Part shown: in pieces, positions 12,111 to 22,464 of the stretch
How positions within the stretch are numbered: position 1 is the first letter of the stretch
How the letters are laid out: every line of letters begins with the position of its first letter
From: Owenia fusiformis
Lineage: Eukaryota; Annelida; Polychaeta; Sabellida; Oweniidae
Direction of reading: 5' to 3'
Assembly: GCA_903813345.2 (NCBI GenBank)
Contig: CAIIXF020000007.1
Location: forward strand, 32,990,538 to 33,052,537
DNA length: 62,000 nucleotides
The notes under the pieces: model-generated
Seen by the model: only the letters and a program-made list of their open reading frames with translations
What the model was told of the DNA's origin: nothing
The model's database searches: none
Position numbers and translations under genes: made by a program

Positions 12111-13023
12111 TATCCCACCAAACGAAGTTCGAGGGGAATATAGAGAAGCCGTCCATCCCNNNNNNNNNNNNNNNNNNNNNNNTGTCCGTCCGTTTGTCCG
12201 TCCGTTTGTCCGTCCGTCCGTCCGTCCGTGTGTCCGGGCGATAACTCAAATACCGGTTGACGGATTTGGTTCAAATTTTATAAGCTTTTATGCCTTATGA
12301 GTGTAGGACCTCTGCTCGAGAAGGAATTTTCAATATGGACACTCAATTCAAAATGGCCGCCATTTTTCGTAAAAATGTAATCGTTGATAACTCAAATAAA
12401 AGTTGACGGATTTGGTTCAAATTTAATATGCTGATGCCTAGGGACAAAGGAGTTTGGCACAAAAAGAGATTTTCAAGATGGCCGCTTAATTTCAAAATGG
12501 TGGCCATTTTTCGTAAAAATATGTAATCTTTGATAACTCAAATACCAGTTAACGGATTTGGTTCAAATTTTATATGATGATGCTAAGGGACACAGTAGCT
12601 ATGTTCGACAAAAATATTTCAAGATGGCCGCTTAATTTCAAAATGGCGGCAATTTTTCGTAAAAACGTAATCTTTGATAACTCAAATACCAGTGAACAGA
12701 TTTGGTTGAAATTTTATATGATTATGCTTAGGGACACAGTAGCTCTGTTCAGGAAATACTGTTCAAGATGGCGGCTGAATTTTAAGATGGCCGCCGATTT
12801 TCGTAAAAAACGTAATCTTTGATAACTCATATACCAGTGAACGGATTTGGTTCAAATTTTATATGATGGTGCCTAGTTCACAATGGTATAAATTAACTTT
12901 GTGCCAAATTTTATGCTTCTATCACAAAGTGCACAAACATTTCAACATTTACACTAGTTATAATAAACATAATATGTTTTGTTCGGTGGGATTTGCTACT
13001 CCGTGGAGTTGCTGTTTTTCTAG
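12111..13023 (+). mobile_element. Family A element, near complete, with assembly gap
   Basis: The 5' start TATCCCACCAAACGAAGTTCG is followed by GGGAATATAG, a CCGT microsatellite interrupted by 23 N (12160-12182), then about four tandem units with GATAACTCAAATACC and paired ATGGCCGC words. The 3' end is GTGGGATTTGCTACTCCGTG, palindrome CTCCGTGGAG, spacer and CTAG (13020-13023) followed by T. This is the most complete family A copy here. It encodes no replication protein, so it would depend on an element elsewhere. The short open frames inside are repeat-derived. Confidence 0.65.
12160..12182. other. Assembly gap (23 N)
   Basis: A run of 23 N lies within the CCGT microsatellite of the family A copy. 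The true repeat length is unknown. Confidence 0.99.
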
Positions 13024-13692
13024 TTTTTCAACTTGCTTCAATTTGACCAAATTTTTTTTGAAAATCATCTTCAAGTTACCAGGAGTTCAAATCTGACATT
13101 AGTTTTAGGATTTTACCTTTACTTGACCTTCAGTGACCTTTGAAAGGTCAAAATGTTGATTTTTCAAATTGATTTTTGGATGTAAATTTTGGTCAGCTTA
13201 ATCACAAAAGACCTTACTGAGCTCTGAAGTCTGAATAAGTAAACTTTTCAAGGTCAAAGGTCATCAAACTAGGTCACACAACTGTGCTATCTTAGTTCGA
13301 GACTACAAATCCAAAACAATATTTTTGTTTGAAAGTCAGGATATACATTCCTCTGAAGGTTCCAAACTGTGTGAGCACAGGACCGTGGGTCCTATTTTTG
13401 AGGTTATGAGTATTGGCTATCAATTGGCTATCAATTTGCTATCAATTTTTTCTTCAACATTTTTTGTAATGACTTCAGTATGAATGAAATGTCCCTTGGT
13501 CTTCTGGTCTTGGATTGTGATATTGGTTCTTGAATGGTGGGGGAAAGGGGGTATTAGACATTGTTTCTTTTCACGTTAGATCATGGTTTTGGGATATATG
13601 GGGTTTGTTTTTCTTCACTGGTATGCACTTAGAGTTTGCTTTTTCTTGCTAAGTTCCATTACAACTTTTGGTCCTTTCCCTTTGGCACAAGT
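13024..13692 (+). repeat. Fragment of family D-like repeat, then unassigned sequence
   Basis: From about 13027 to 13270 the sequence (CAACTTGCTTCAATTTGACC, AAAATCATCT, GTTCAAATCTGACATTAG, TTGACCTTCAGTGACCTTT, AAGGTCAAA) matches the tandem unit of the 35856-37183 element. A family A element appears to have joined or inserted at its edge. A triplicated CTATCAATT(T/G)G word occurs near 13410-13450. 13480-13692 is unassigned. Confidence 0.55.
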
Positions 13693-14294
13693 GCTTATAT
13701 TAGTGGTGTCAATTAACCGCTTGAGCATTAACCGGTTAACCGGGGGTTTTTACCGGTTAAAGTCGGTTAACCGGCGGGAAATTTGAACTGATAATTTCAA
13801 ATGAAATCTTCATCTTCGATCTTGAAAATTGAAACAAATTGGAAAAATGATATATCGGCGTTTATTTTTTACGTTTGTCAAGCTTTACTCTATTCTATGT
13901 AAGTAAGCGCGGGAAAGCAATGTGGCAGGGATTAAAGTTGCTGATTGGATGATTGTAAGGAATTATCAGACCTATCACATGTATGAGTAGCTCACATGAA
14001 ACTGACGCTTGAAAAACAAACAGATTAAAATGCAAAGTAAGCGCGGGAAAGCAATATGGCAGGGATTAAAGTTGCTGATTGGATGTTTGTAAGGAGTTAT
14101 AGGACTTATGACATGTATGAGTAGCTTACGTGAAACTGACACCATATAACCAAACGGATTAGCATGCAAAATAAGCGCGGGAAATCACAGAATTATACAC
14201 GGTCAACTAACCGCCCATAAAAACACAGACCGGTCAAGGCATTATCGGCGGTTAACCGGTTAACCGGTTAATACTTGACACCTCTAGCTTATAT
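13693..14294. mobile_element. hAT-type MITE (586 bp) with 8-bp TSD
   Basis: The element spans 13701-14286. Its ends are TAGTGGTGTCAA and TTGACACCTCTA (inverted), and it is flanked by a perfect 8-bp duplication GCTTATAT (13693-13700 and 14287-14294). An 8-bp TSD with such TIRs is the hallmark of hAT elements. Next to the ends are repeated AACCGGTTAACCGG words in inverted arrangement. The interior carries about two and a half direct units of about 133 bp starting GTAAGCGCGGGAAA (13903, 14035, partial near 14170). There is no transposase, so it is non-autonomous. Confidence 0.88.
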
Positions 14295-14476
14295 ATTTCA
14301 ATTATATACCATGGTTAAGCTGCTTGTCAAAATATGTTAACGTTGTCATCATATTTTGAACACACTTGTTTTAGTCGATATTGCATGCAAATCACAAAGA
14401 AAAAACTATTAAGCTCCCAAAATCCCCCTAGCTGATTAAACATGGTATATTGTGACTTTTGAGAGTCAATTAGATT
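14295..14476 (+). repeat. Dispersed unit, left part, interrupted by mariner-like element
   Basis: The text from about 14295 to 14476 (CATGGTTAAGCTGCTTGT, GAACACACTTGTTTTAGTCG, ATTGCATGCAAATC, GATTAAACATGGTATATT, GAGAGTCAA) is repeated at 16865-16975 and 17455-17510. The unit continues on the far side of the 14477-16718 insertion at 16719 (AATAAATTTTCAAAAATA). No coding potential. Confidence 0.7.
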
Positions 14477-14830
14477 CAGGGTGGGCCAAAAAAACAATAC
14501 CCAACTTTAAATCAGAATGAAAATAGCTATGTTCAATATGATACATTGATTTATATATCATTTTAAAGGTAATCCATTTTCGAACAATTTGGTATATAAC
14601 ACTATGTCAAGAAATCAATATTAAAGTTTTATTATGCTTATTTGGGAGGCCGGGTCAGTATTTAAGGTATCCAGATTTTAGGGAGAAAATAGTAAATCTG
14701 TGGAATAATGTTAATTTTTTATTTATAGAATATCATTTTATTTTTATTAGGTGAATACATGCTTGTATATTTGCATATTGTGTGACTAAACTTATTGTTT
14801 ATGAATTTTAGTTTTGTTTATTTTCAATAA

Positions 14831-15120
14831 GTACTCAAAGGGGGTCTGTTAAAAGACATTAAACATATATGTGTCAAGGATTTTATTTTCCAACAAGACA
14901 TGTCCTCGTACCATATTTCAATGGAGACATTGGCATTTCTTTGCAAACAAGGTGTCAATTTGATTGATCTTGATGCTTGGCAACCCAACAGCCCCGATGC
15001 TAATGTGTTAGATTACCATACATGGAGCCATCTCGAGGAAATGGTACAATCAAAAGCATCCAATAAACAGCATTGATGAGCTGAAACAGAATCCTAAAGT
15101 GCTGAAATGAATTGCAAAAG
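14831..15120 (+). pseudogene. Mariner/Tc1-superfamily transposase C-terminal fragment
   Basis: The frame from about 14831 reads through FQQDMSSYH (second catalytic Asp), then WQPNSPDANVLDYHTW (third catalytic Asp within LDY), then LEEMVQSK. Exactly 37 residues separate the two Asp, a DD37D spacing known in some mariner lineages. The frame then shifts near 15060, and a +1 frame continues with IDELKQNPKVLK before a stop. The N-terminal DNA-binding domain and first Asp are absent. Strong motif match; dead as an enzyme. Confidence 0.8.
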
Positions 15121-15330
15121 AAATCTCTCAATAAGGCTATTCTGTGCTCTCCCTACATTGAACTTACTGAGGCGCTGCTCCTCCAAACAATTGCAATCAA
15201 AGAAATGCGCCTCAGGGTTATTCCTTGCGCCACTGACAAACCCTACACGTTGTTTCTCCGCCTCAAAAGATTTAAAATAACAAAATCTTACCGAAAAGTC
15301 GAAGTTTTGTTTGTTTTTAAATTTTCACTT

Positions 15331-15556
15331 ATGCAGTGTTTTATCGAACGCATATTCCTTTGCTTCAACTACAGATTTACATGGAAGAAAAGCGAACGTT
15401 CGCTATTTTAGTTGACCGATCGTAAATTCACGTCGTTCGTATATGCAAAACTTTATCAAACGCACATTTATTTGGTTCAATGACAGATTAACATGGAAGA
15501 AAATGAATTGTTCGCTATTTCAAAGGACCGAACGCAAATTTGTGCCGTTCGTATTC
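15331..15556 (+). repeat. ~113-bp direct duplication
   Basis: Two diverged copies of a unit containing TTTATCGAACGCATATT, ACATGGAAGAAAA and GTTCGCTATTT, each ending CGTTCGTAT, lie back to back. The open frames in this stretch follow the repeat and show no known domain. Confidence 0.7.
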
Positions 15557-15871
15557 ACTCCACTATTTTTCTCCCAGACTTAAAATAACTTTCCCCTTAT
15601 TTCGATATATTTACTTGATTTTATCAGAAGAATGTCAGAGAGCACACCGCTGGCAAGTTGTCTGGCACAACACAATCGAGTGTAAGTACTTTTTAAGTGA
15701 CTCTGGTCGCCAGATTAACTAAAAATGCCCTGTTGAATTTCAACAAAAATATGCTTTTTTGCTGAATGGACGAAGCGGCAAATTTAAATTTTAAAAGTTT
15801 ATTACCAAAAATGTAAACTTAGATTACTTTTTTCATAAATATTTGATAAACAGGCATAATCAATACGTATA

Positions 15872-16111
15872 CAGGGGCGGATCTGGGAAGCAACAAGGGG
15901 GGGGGCCCAAACTTTTAAAAACTAAGTTTTGAAAATTTAAGGCCCATTTGCTTCAAAATTTGGCCTAAAATTAAAAAACAAGGCCTTAAAGGCCCAGTTA
16001 TGCTAAAAAAAGAGGCCTTTTTTGGCCCAAAAGTTTTTTGGGCCCAATTTTTTCTGGCCTCACCCAAGGGGGGGGGCTCGGGCCCCCAGGCCCCCCCAGA
16101 TCCGCCACAAT
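15872..16111. mobile_element. Small GC-rich MITE-like element
   Basis: GGGGCGGATCTGGG at the left and CCCCCAGATCCGCC at the right are inverted repeats bounding about 240 bp rich in GGGG/CCCC and repeated AAGGCC(T/C) words. No coding sequence; open frames on both strands are low-complexity (GGGPGPPPPP-like). Similar termini occur at 29684, 30182 and 33329 with GGGCGTAGCC. Confidence 0.55.
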
Positions 16112-16718
16112 TTTTAAAAACACAAATAAAATGTTGCACTTTAGGAGTAAAAAATGTTGCACTTTCAGAATAACAAAATCCCAAAATGTTGCATTTTTTT
16201 TTACAAAATCCTCCCTACAAAAAAATCCTGGGGAGAGCACTGCTATTGATAGATTGCGCTACAAATTGAAGCTTATTGTTGATGCAGAGGGGAGGGGTGG
16301 GGGTTTATTGAGCAATTGTTAAAATTGTTTAAATAAATAAAGTGTAAAATGTTATTAAACAACACTGAAATCCATAAACAATAAATTTAGTCACATAATG
16401 ATGCAAATATCAATATCCAAGCATGTATTCACCTAACAAAAGAATGATATTCTATAAATAAAAAACCAACATAATTCTGCAGATTTACTATTTTCTCCCT
16501 TAAATCTGGAGACCTTAAATAGCAACCCAGCTTCCCAAATAAGTATAATAAAACTTTACTATTGATATCATGACATAGTGTTATATACCAAATTGTTTGA
16601 AATTGTATTACCTTTAAAATGATATGTAAGTCAATGAACCATATGAACCATAATGAACCATAATGAACTATTTTTATCCTGATTTGAAGTTGGGTATTGT
16701 TTTTTTTGGCCCACCCTG

Positions 16719-16976
16719 TATATATAATAAATTTTCAAAAATATTTTTTATCAATTTAAAAAAAAAAATTAGCAAAAAAACACATTTTTTACCCAAAAAC
16801 TCACTTTGACACCTATTTCATCTTGGCAAATCTCAGTATCAATAAAGGAACCCTTTACCTTTCAATTATTAATCATGGTTAAGCTGCTTGTAAAAATGTG
16901 TTAAAGGTGTCAGCATATTTTGAACACACTCGTTTTAGTCGATATTGCATGCAAATCCCAAAGAAAAAGCTATTAA
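16719..16976 (+). repeat. Dispersed unit, right part of the occupied copy
   Basis: This resumes the unit broken by the mariner-like element: TTTTCAAAAATATTTTTTATC, then ACCCAAAAACTCACTTTGAC, CACCTATTTCATCTTGG, GGAACCC, and CATGGTTAAGCTGCTTGT up to a TTAA at 16973-16976. There it is interrupted again by the 16977-17440 insertion. Confidence 0.7.
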
Positions 16977-17440
16977 AGGACAACTGAAATAGGTTTTCTC
17001 AACTTGCAGCTACAGCCGTTATAAAAGAAATGTTAGATATCTGTTAATGGTCATAAATAAGGTAATGAAATTAACTGATCAATCAGATTTGCCCCCACGT
17101 GATTAGTAACGTCATACATAATATATAGTTTTGGTTTTATTGGTTGCTTGGTAATCACGACGTCAAGGCAACCATATGATTGTTCGGTAAACAAATAACA
17201 AAAAATCTTGGCATTATGACATCATGACTTAATGGATCAAAACGGGCCACGTGGGGACCAGTGAGACATCACGTAGGGGCCAATTACGTCACAACCTATT
17301 TAAATATTGCTTATTAAACAGCTAATAACAATTGTTAGAGTGAAATAATTTTCACAATACTGATGAGAAAACATGTCCAATACATTTATCAAAAAATTCT
17401 TTTGATTCCTTTAGGTCAACAATACCATTTCATATCTGCT
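16977..17440. mobile_element. TTAA-flanked insertion (464 bp)
   Basis: TTAA occurs at both boundaries (16973-16976 and 17441-17444). The ends AGGACAACTGAAATAGG and (inverted) AGCAGATATGAAATGG are imperfect TIRs. The related copy at about 14395-14410 reads straight through this point (CTATTAAGCTCCCAAAATCC), which supports a real insertion. TTAA specificity is typical of piggyBac and Kolobok elements; no transposase is present. The interior has several ACGT-containing words (CACGTG, ACGTCA). Confidence 0.7.
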
Positions 17441-17984
17441 TTAAGGTCTCAAAATCCCCACAAGTTGATTAAACATGGTATATTTCGCCTTTTGAGAGTC
17501 AACTAGACTGTATTTGATATAAGTTTTCAAAAATATTTTTTGTCAATTTAAATATTTTTTTTGAAAATCACATTTTTTACCCAAAAAGTCATTTCGACAC
17601 CTATTTCATCTGGGCAAATCTCAGTGTCAATAAAGAAACCCTTTACCTTTCATTTGATAATCGTGGTTAAGGTGCTCGTCAAAATGTAAGATGTCATTTA
17701 ATTTTCATTATACCAATTCTAGACTATCGTATTCTTTATGTTACACCTAAAAATGATTCATTTTGTTCATAGGGAAATCATAATGGAGAGTGCACTAGAT
17801 CCTTTCTTGATATCTTTTAAGTTTATAAACTTAATGCTGCTTTTTTCGTATTTAATTGGAGTTCAATTGCACATTCTATATATGAAGCAATTTTTTTTTT
17901 GATATCTACCGAGGAAGTGTTGAAATGTGCATAAAATCTGCATAAGAAAATTAAAAAAAAACTATATATATGGTTTTAATGGCT
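17441..17984. other. Third copy of dispersed unit, then AT-rich spacer
   Basis: 17445-17690 carries the unoccupied form of the mariner target (CTAGACTGTATTTGATATAA, then GTTTTCAAAAATATTTTTTG) and the CACCTATTTCATC/GGGCAAATCTCAGTGTCAA words. 17690-17984 is AT-rich with no gene. Confidence 0.55.
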
Positions 17985-18997
17985 TAAGGCGACGCTATAT
18001 TAAATAAAGAGTACAAAAAATGACTGCCATATTTTTTTGATAAAGACACATGTTTTTAAAATCTGTTTACCTTGTATATGAATTGTGTATCTTGACTAAT
18101 GAAACATGTCAAAGTTAACATCACACATAAACGCATTTTTCCAAACTATGAATTGGAGGTGCATGGATCCCCAAAGCTAGCATGAAGAGTGCGAAGTGAG
18201 GCTAATTTTTGAAAGTTTCAAGGAGTAGCCTTGCAACAGTCACACATTTGCAAGAGTCTAAAATTTCCACAAATCATCTTACCTTACCAAGGAACAACGA
18301 AGGAGCACGGAAATGTGTACTTCTTGCATTGTTAGAGTATAATAAAGCTCAAACCATTGTGAATTCTAAATATTTCATGTCCACCATTTTGTTTCCTGGA
18401 ACTATTTTTTAGTCCAGAGTTATCTTCATTCATGTTTCCATTGTTTATCATTCATAAAGCCTCTATCATGTATCTATCATGATAATTACACTGTAATAGA
18501 TAAAACATACAAGTGATAATCCATGCCACTTGGTGTAGTCACAAAACTTGCGTGAGGATTAATCAGGAAGTCTAGAAGTAGTTCCGGCAAACAAAATGTG
18601 GACATGAAATATTTGGAATTTACAATGGTTTGAGGTTTATTATACTCTAACAATGCAAGAAGTGCACATTTTCATGCTCCTTAGTTGTTCCTGGGAAAGG
18701 TAAGATGATTTGTGGAAATTTTAGACTCTTGCAAATGTGTGACTGTTGCAAGGCTACTCCTTGAAACTTTCAAAAATTAGCCTCACTTCGCACTCTTCAT
18801 GCTAGCTTTGGGGATCCATGCACCTCCAATTCATAGTTTTGAAAAATGCGTTTATGTGTGATGTTAACTTTGACATGTTTCATTAGTCAAGATACACAAT
18901 TCATATACAAGGTAAACAGATTTTAAAAACATGTGTCTTTATCAAAAAAATATGGCAGTCATTTTTTGTACTTTTTATTTAATATAGCGTCGCCTTA
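17985..18997. mobile_element. 1-kb foldback element
   Basis: The left end TAAGGCGACGCTATATT is the inverse of the right end AATATAGCGTCGCCTTA. The arms are nearly perfect inverted copies for about 400 bp (17985-18380 and 18600-18997), with a loop of about 220 bp. ATGGCT lies directly before the left end and after the right end and may be a 6-7 bp target duplication. No transposase. The small frame at about 18209-18412 lies wholly in an arm. The element interrupts a sequence that resumes as the ~366-bp tandem array. Confidence 0.82.
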
Positions 18998-19955
18998 ATG
19001 GCTAAATATATGTTATAAATAAGAAATTTTTAGAAATGTGCCTGTTTGATTTTTTAAGTCAATATATTAACTATAGAAATCTGCAATATTAGAAAAGATC
19101 ATAGTAGACTTTTTGAGAAAAGGACAATTTAATAAAGCCATATTTATAGCAGTGTAAAATGGCAGCCAATGGGGATTTTCGAAAATTGAAACACCAATTT
19201 TTGGAACTAGGCAAAAGAAAAATAACAACCCTTATCTCATGAGATAATCATGCGATTGTAAGATACTAGGAATATGGACTTTATTACTCTAGAACTGTTC
19301 TGCAGGGTGTATTTTATAGATCGAAAAATTAATATGAGCTCAATTTAGTTTTTTATACAACTTGGCTAAATAAATTAGAAATAAGAAATTTTTAAAAACG
19401 TGCCTGTTTGATTTCTTTTAAGTCAATATATTAACTATAGAAATCTACAATATTAGAAAATTTCTTAGTAGATTTTTTTTAGAAAATTACACTTTAGTAA
19501 AGACATATTAATAGCGGTTTATAATGGTAGCCAATGGGGATTTTCCAAAATTCAAATGCAAGTATCTTTGGAAGTAGGCAAAAGAAAAAACAACCCTCCT
19601 ATTTGAAGATCATTATGTTATTGTAACATTCTACGAATATGGGCTTCATCACTTTTAAACTGTTCTGCAGGGGGTCTTTTGAAGATTGATAAATTAACAT
19701 GGGGCTCAATATAGGTTTTTATACAACTTTACGACGAAATATATTAATAAAAATGAGAAATCTTTAGAAATGTGCCATGTTTGATTTTTCTTAAGTCAAT
19801 ATATTAAGTATAGAAATCTATAATATTAGGAAATTCTATAGTAGACTTTTTGAGAAAAGGACAATTTAATAGAGCCATATTGATAGTTTATAATGGCAGC
19901 CAATGGAGATTTACCAAAATTCAAACACCAATATCTTTTGAACTGGTCAAATGTT
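18998..19955 (+). repeat. ~366-bp tandem array, three units
   Basis: Three units begin near 19020, 19383 and 19755 and share AGAAAT(T/C)TTTAGAAATGTG-type text, GTTTGATTTTT(C/T)TTAAGTC, AATATATTAA(C/G)TATAGAAATC, ATAATGG(C/T)AGCCAATGG and ATCTTTTGGAA-like text. No protein coding. The array flanks the foldback at 17985-18997. Confidence 0.75.
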
Positions 19956-19956
19956 T

Positions 19957-20276
19957 GTATAGGGGGTGCCGCTGAGACTCAAAATATCTACCCACATCTA
20001 GGGATTTTCTTCTCTAAAAATAGACCCACATCTAGGGTTTTTCTTTCAAAGATAGACCCACTTCAAGGTAATTTTTAAAAAACAAGACCCACTTCTGGCG
20101 TTTTTTTTCAAAAACAGTACCCAGTTTTCAAAAGGATTTTTCAAAAAGTAGACCCGGTTCCAGGGATTTTTTCATCAAAATGGGACCCGTATCTAGTTTT
20201 TTTCCACAAAATAGGACCCACATCTAGGGATTTTTCGGGGAAAATGTGACCCACTTTAGCGGCACGTCCCCATATA
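19957..20276. mobile_element. ~320-bp MITE with CCCACATCTAGGG repeats
   Basis: The left end TATAGGGGGTGCCGCT and right end AGCGGCACGTCCCCATATA are inverted. The interior is a string of degenerate units of about 35 bp built on GACCCACATCTAGGGATTTTT. No coding potential, and the superfamily is not determined. Confidence 0.6.
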
Positions 20277-21830
20277 GCCATTAAATGGAAGTACCCCCCC
20301 GGGACAGCCACACTTGTAGTTTGTTTAGTTAGTCTATTTGTCTAGTTTGTTAAATATTAGCTAAGGTATTTTTCTTAGACCTCTTAGTCTTGCCCAAGTT
20401 GGTATTTCTTTAATTATCTGATCTTGAATTATGACCGCCTTGTACAATCTAATCCATCATATATTATCTGATATTATATTGATTCATCTGATATTATGTT
20501 ATTTAGTTATATCAAGTTATTCAGCGGTTTTGAGATTTCCAAGATACCATGGGCTTTCTAATTGAAAGCCCATGAAGATACTGACCTGATACTGACTCAT
20601 TATTGTATTTTTAAAATTCCTCAACATAACTTTAAATGAAGCCAAAATCTCTGAAATGTCAGACATGTATTGTCCCATCAACAACTAAAAAACAAATAAT
20701 CTAGACCTCACTGATTGATTTAAAGTTTTTTTGATCGTTTGTGACGTAAGGATGTTACCTAACCAACAAAACCAGAACAAAACAAACAAGCATATGGTTT
20801 TGGTCAGTGCCTTACTCTTTGGTTTTTGATGAACAGAATCATTTAAACAATTAGGATAATCAACCATGGCATCAGGGCCTTGTCTAGGCAACTTTTTGAC
20901 TTTGAGATCTCTATTACGAGGAGTTTGCTGCATTTTCTTGTTTTCTGTAATTTTGATATTTTATTGTTTGATGTATGTTTACTTACTATCAAACCCCAAG
21001 TTTTATGTTTCTGATTGATTTAGTAGATTCAATTAGTTCGTGTACTAATTCTGATTTGATTTTCCCCACACAAATGCCTTCATGACCAACAATATCAAAG
21101 AATATCTGGACATTAAGAACAATTGAATTACATGCCATTTTTGAGATGATACATTTCTGTCTTAATAGAATAGAATTTGATTATGTTCCCTGAAGACTGT
21201 TGCATTATTTCTAATTGACTGAAACCTGGGTGAAGTGGATATCATAATTTGATTGTCTGTCTGTGTCAGCTAAGTTGTTACTATAGTTAACTTTATTTCT
21301 TATGTTGCAGTCTTGTTGAATTAGTATGTACACACCTAACCATCGACAACATACAATGACAATATATACAGTCGTACACTTTATTAACAATCAATATTAA
21401 TTGATTTGAAACATGTAGTTTTGATGTAGGTTTTAAAAAAATAATTTTAGGACATAACGGATTTCATTTTTAATTATGTGTGCATTCTATTGGAAAGACT
21501 TTTAGCTTTCTGATTACGTTTAAAGACTTGAGCAGTGCTCGATTTTTTTTTCACATTTCCTTTGATCATTTTTTTCCCTGTCGCCAAGAGTGTTGATTAT
21601 TTTTATGAGAACATGTTTCTCTTAACTACACTAGTATTTACATCTTGGCTACACTTTAAAGAGATCATATTATTGATATAAGTGAATGTTATCAACTCGA
21701 TGTATGTTGTCCCATTGAACTTACCCATCTCAATTCACAGTTAAGTTAATCCAGACAACTTTTTTTCGTAACACTAATGGGCAGGGGGGTCGATGCATTT
21801 AAATCTGAAACTGAACAATTACAGTATTAA
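20277..21830. other. Gene-free stretch
   Basis: No gene recognised. A compact palindrome sits at 20549-20573 (ATGGGCTTTC, five-base centre, GAAAGCCCAT); the same arms recur at 51703-51726. The 82-codon minus frame near 20685-20933 has no known motif. Confidence 0.5.
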
Positions 21831-22415
21831 TATCCCACCGAACGAAGTTCGTTCGGAGGGGGGATATAGGGAATGCCTCCGTCCGTCCATCCGTCCGCCC
21901 ACCCGTCCGGGCAATAACTTAAATACCGTTGGCCCGATTTTGTTCATATTTTGTACACATATACCCTATGGGGGTAGAAGTTCTGCTCGAAAGCTGATTT
22001 TCAAAATGGCCGCTCATTTAAAAATGGTGGCCATTTTAGTGCCGATTTTACAGTAATTTAGGTGCAATATGTAAAACTGTAATAGCAATATGTTTTAAAT
22101 GTAAAAAGATTATGTAGGACATTAATAAAGGTAGAAATGTAGATATTAAAAAAGCACATGGCAGCTATCTTGGAAAATGGCGGCCTTTACTCGTTATTTT
22201 ACGATTTTTGCTGTAACTCGAAAAGTAGTGGAGCAATTTTGTTCATATTTGGTATGTGAATACTATAAGCATGGCACACTGTCTAATGATACTTTTGGTA
22301 GAAGGTGACCATTTTGAAAAATGGCTGCCATTTTTGCTATATACTTTGTTTGTAAAAATGCCAGCCATGGCTGTTCGATGGCTTTTGCTACGCTTTGGCT
22401 TTGCCGTTGTTCTGG
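21831..22415 (+). mobile_element. Family A-like element, diverged copy
   Basis: The 5' end TATCCCACCGAACGAAGTTC, completed by GTTCGGAGGGGGGATATA, forms the clearest 5' palindrome of the family. It is followed by a CCGTCC microsatellite (about 21878-21908), GGGCAATAACTTAAATACCG, and two ATGGCCGC/AAAATGGTGGCC units. The 3' end is diverged: TGTTCGATGGCTTTTGCTAC, a weak stem, and CTGG (22412-22415) followed by T in place of CTAG. Confidence 0.5.
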
Positions 22416-22464
22416 TTTCAACCTGATTGCTCTATTGAACCTCTGCACTTTCCAGATATCAATA

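Larger units (their letters stand above)
14477..16718 (+). mobile_element. Long-TIR mariner-like element (2.24 kb), internally decayed
   Basis: The outer ends are CAGGGTGGGCCAAAAAAAC and its inverse. The inverted similarity continues about 350 bp inward on each side (about 14477-14830 and 16335-16718), an unusually long TIR. A TA follows the right end. The left flank reads TT instead of TA, perhaps through mutation. The transposase fragment at 14831-15120 starts where the left TIR stops. The rest of the interior holds a 113-bp direct duplication (about 15331-15556), a small GC-rich MITE (15872-16111) and a hAT-like end near 16217-16244. The element is non-autonomous now. Confidence 0.8.

Noticed and set aside
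12870-13096. 77-codon frame at the family A 3' end
   Set aside because: It spans the 3' hairpin and the junction with a neighbouring repeat, so it cannot be a conserved gene.
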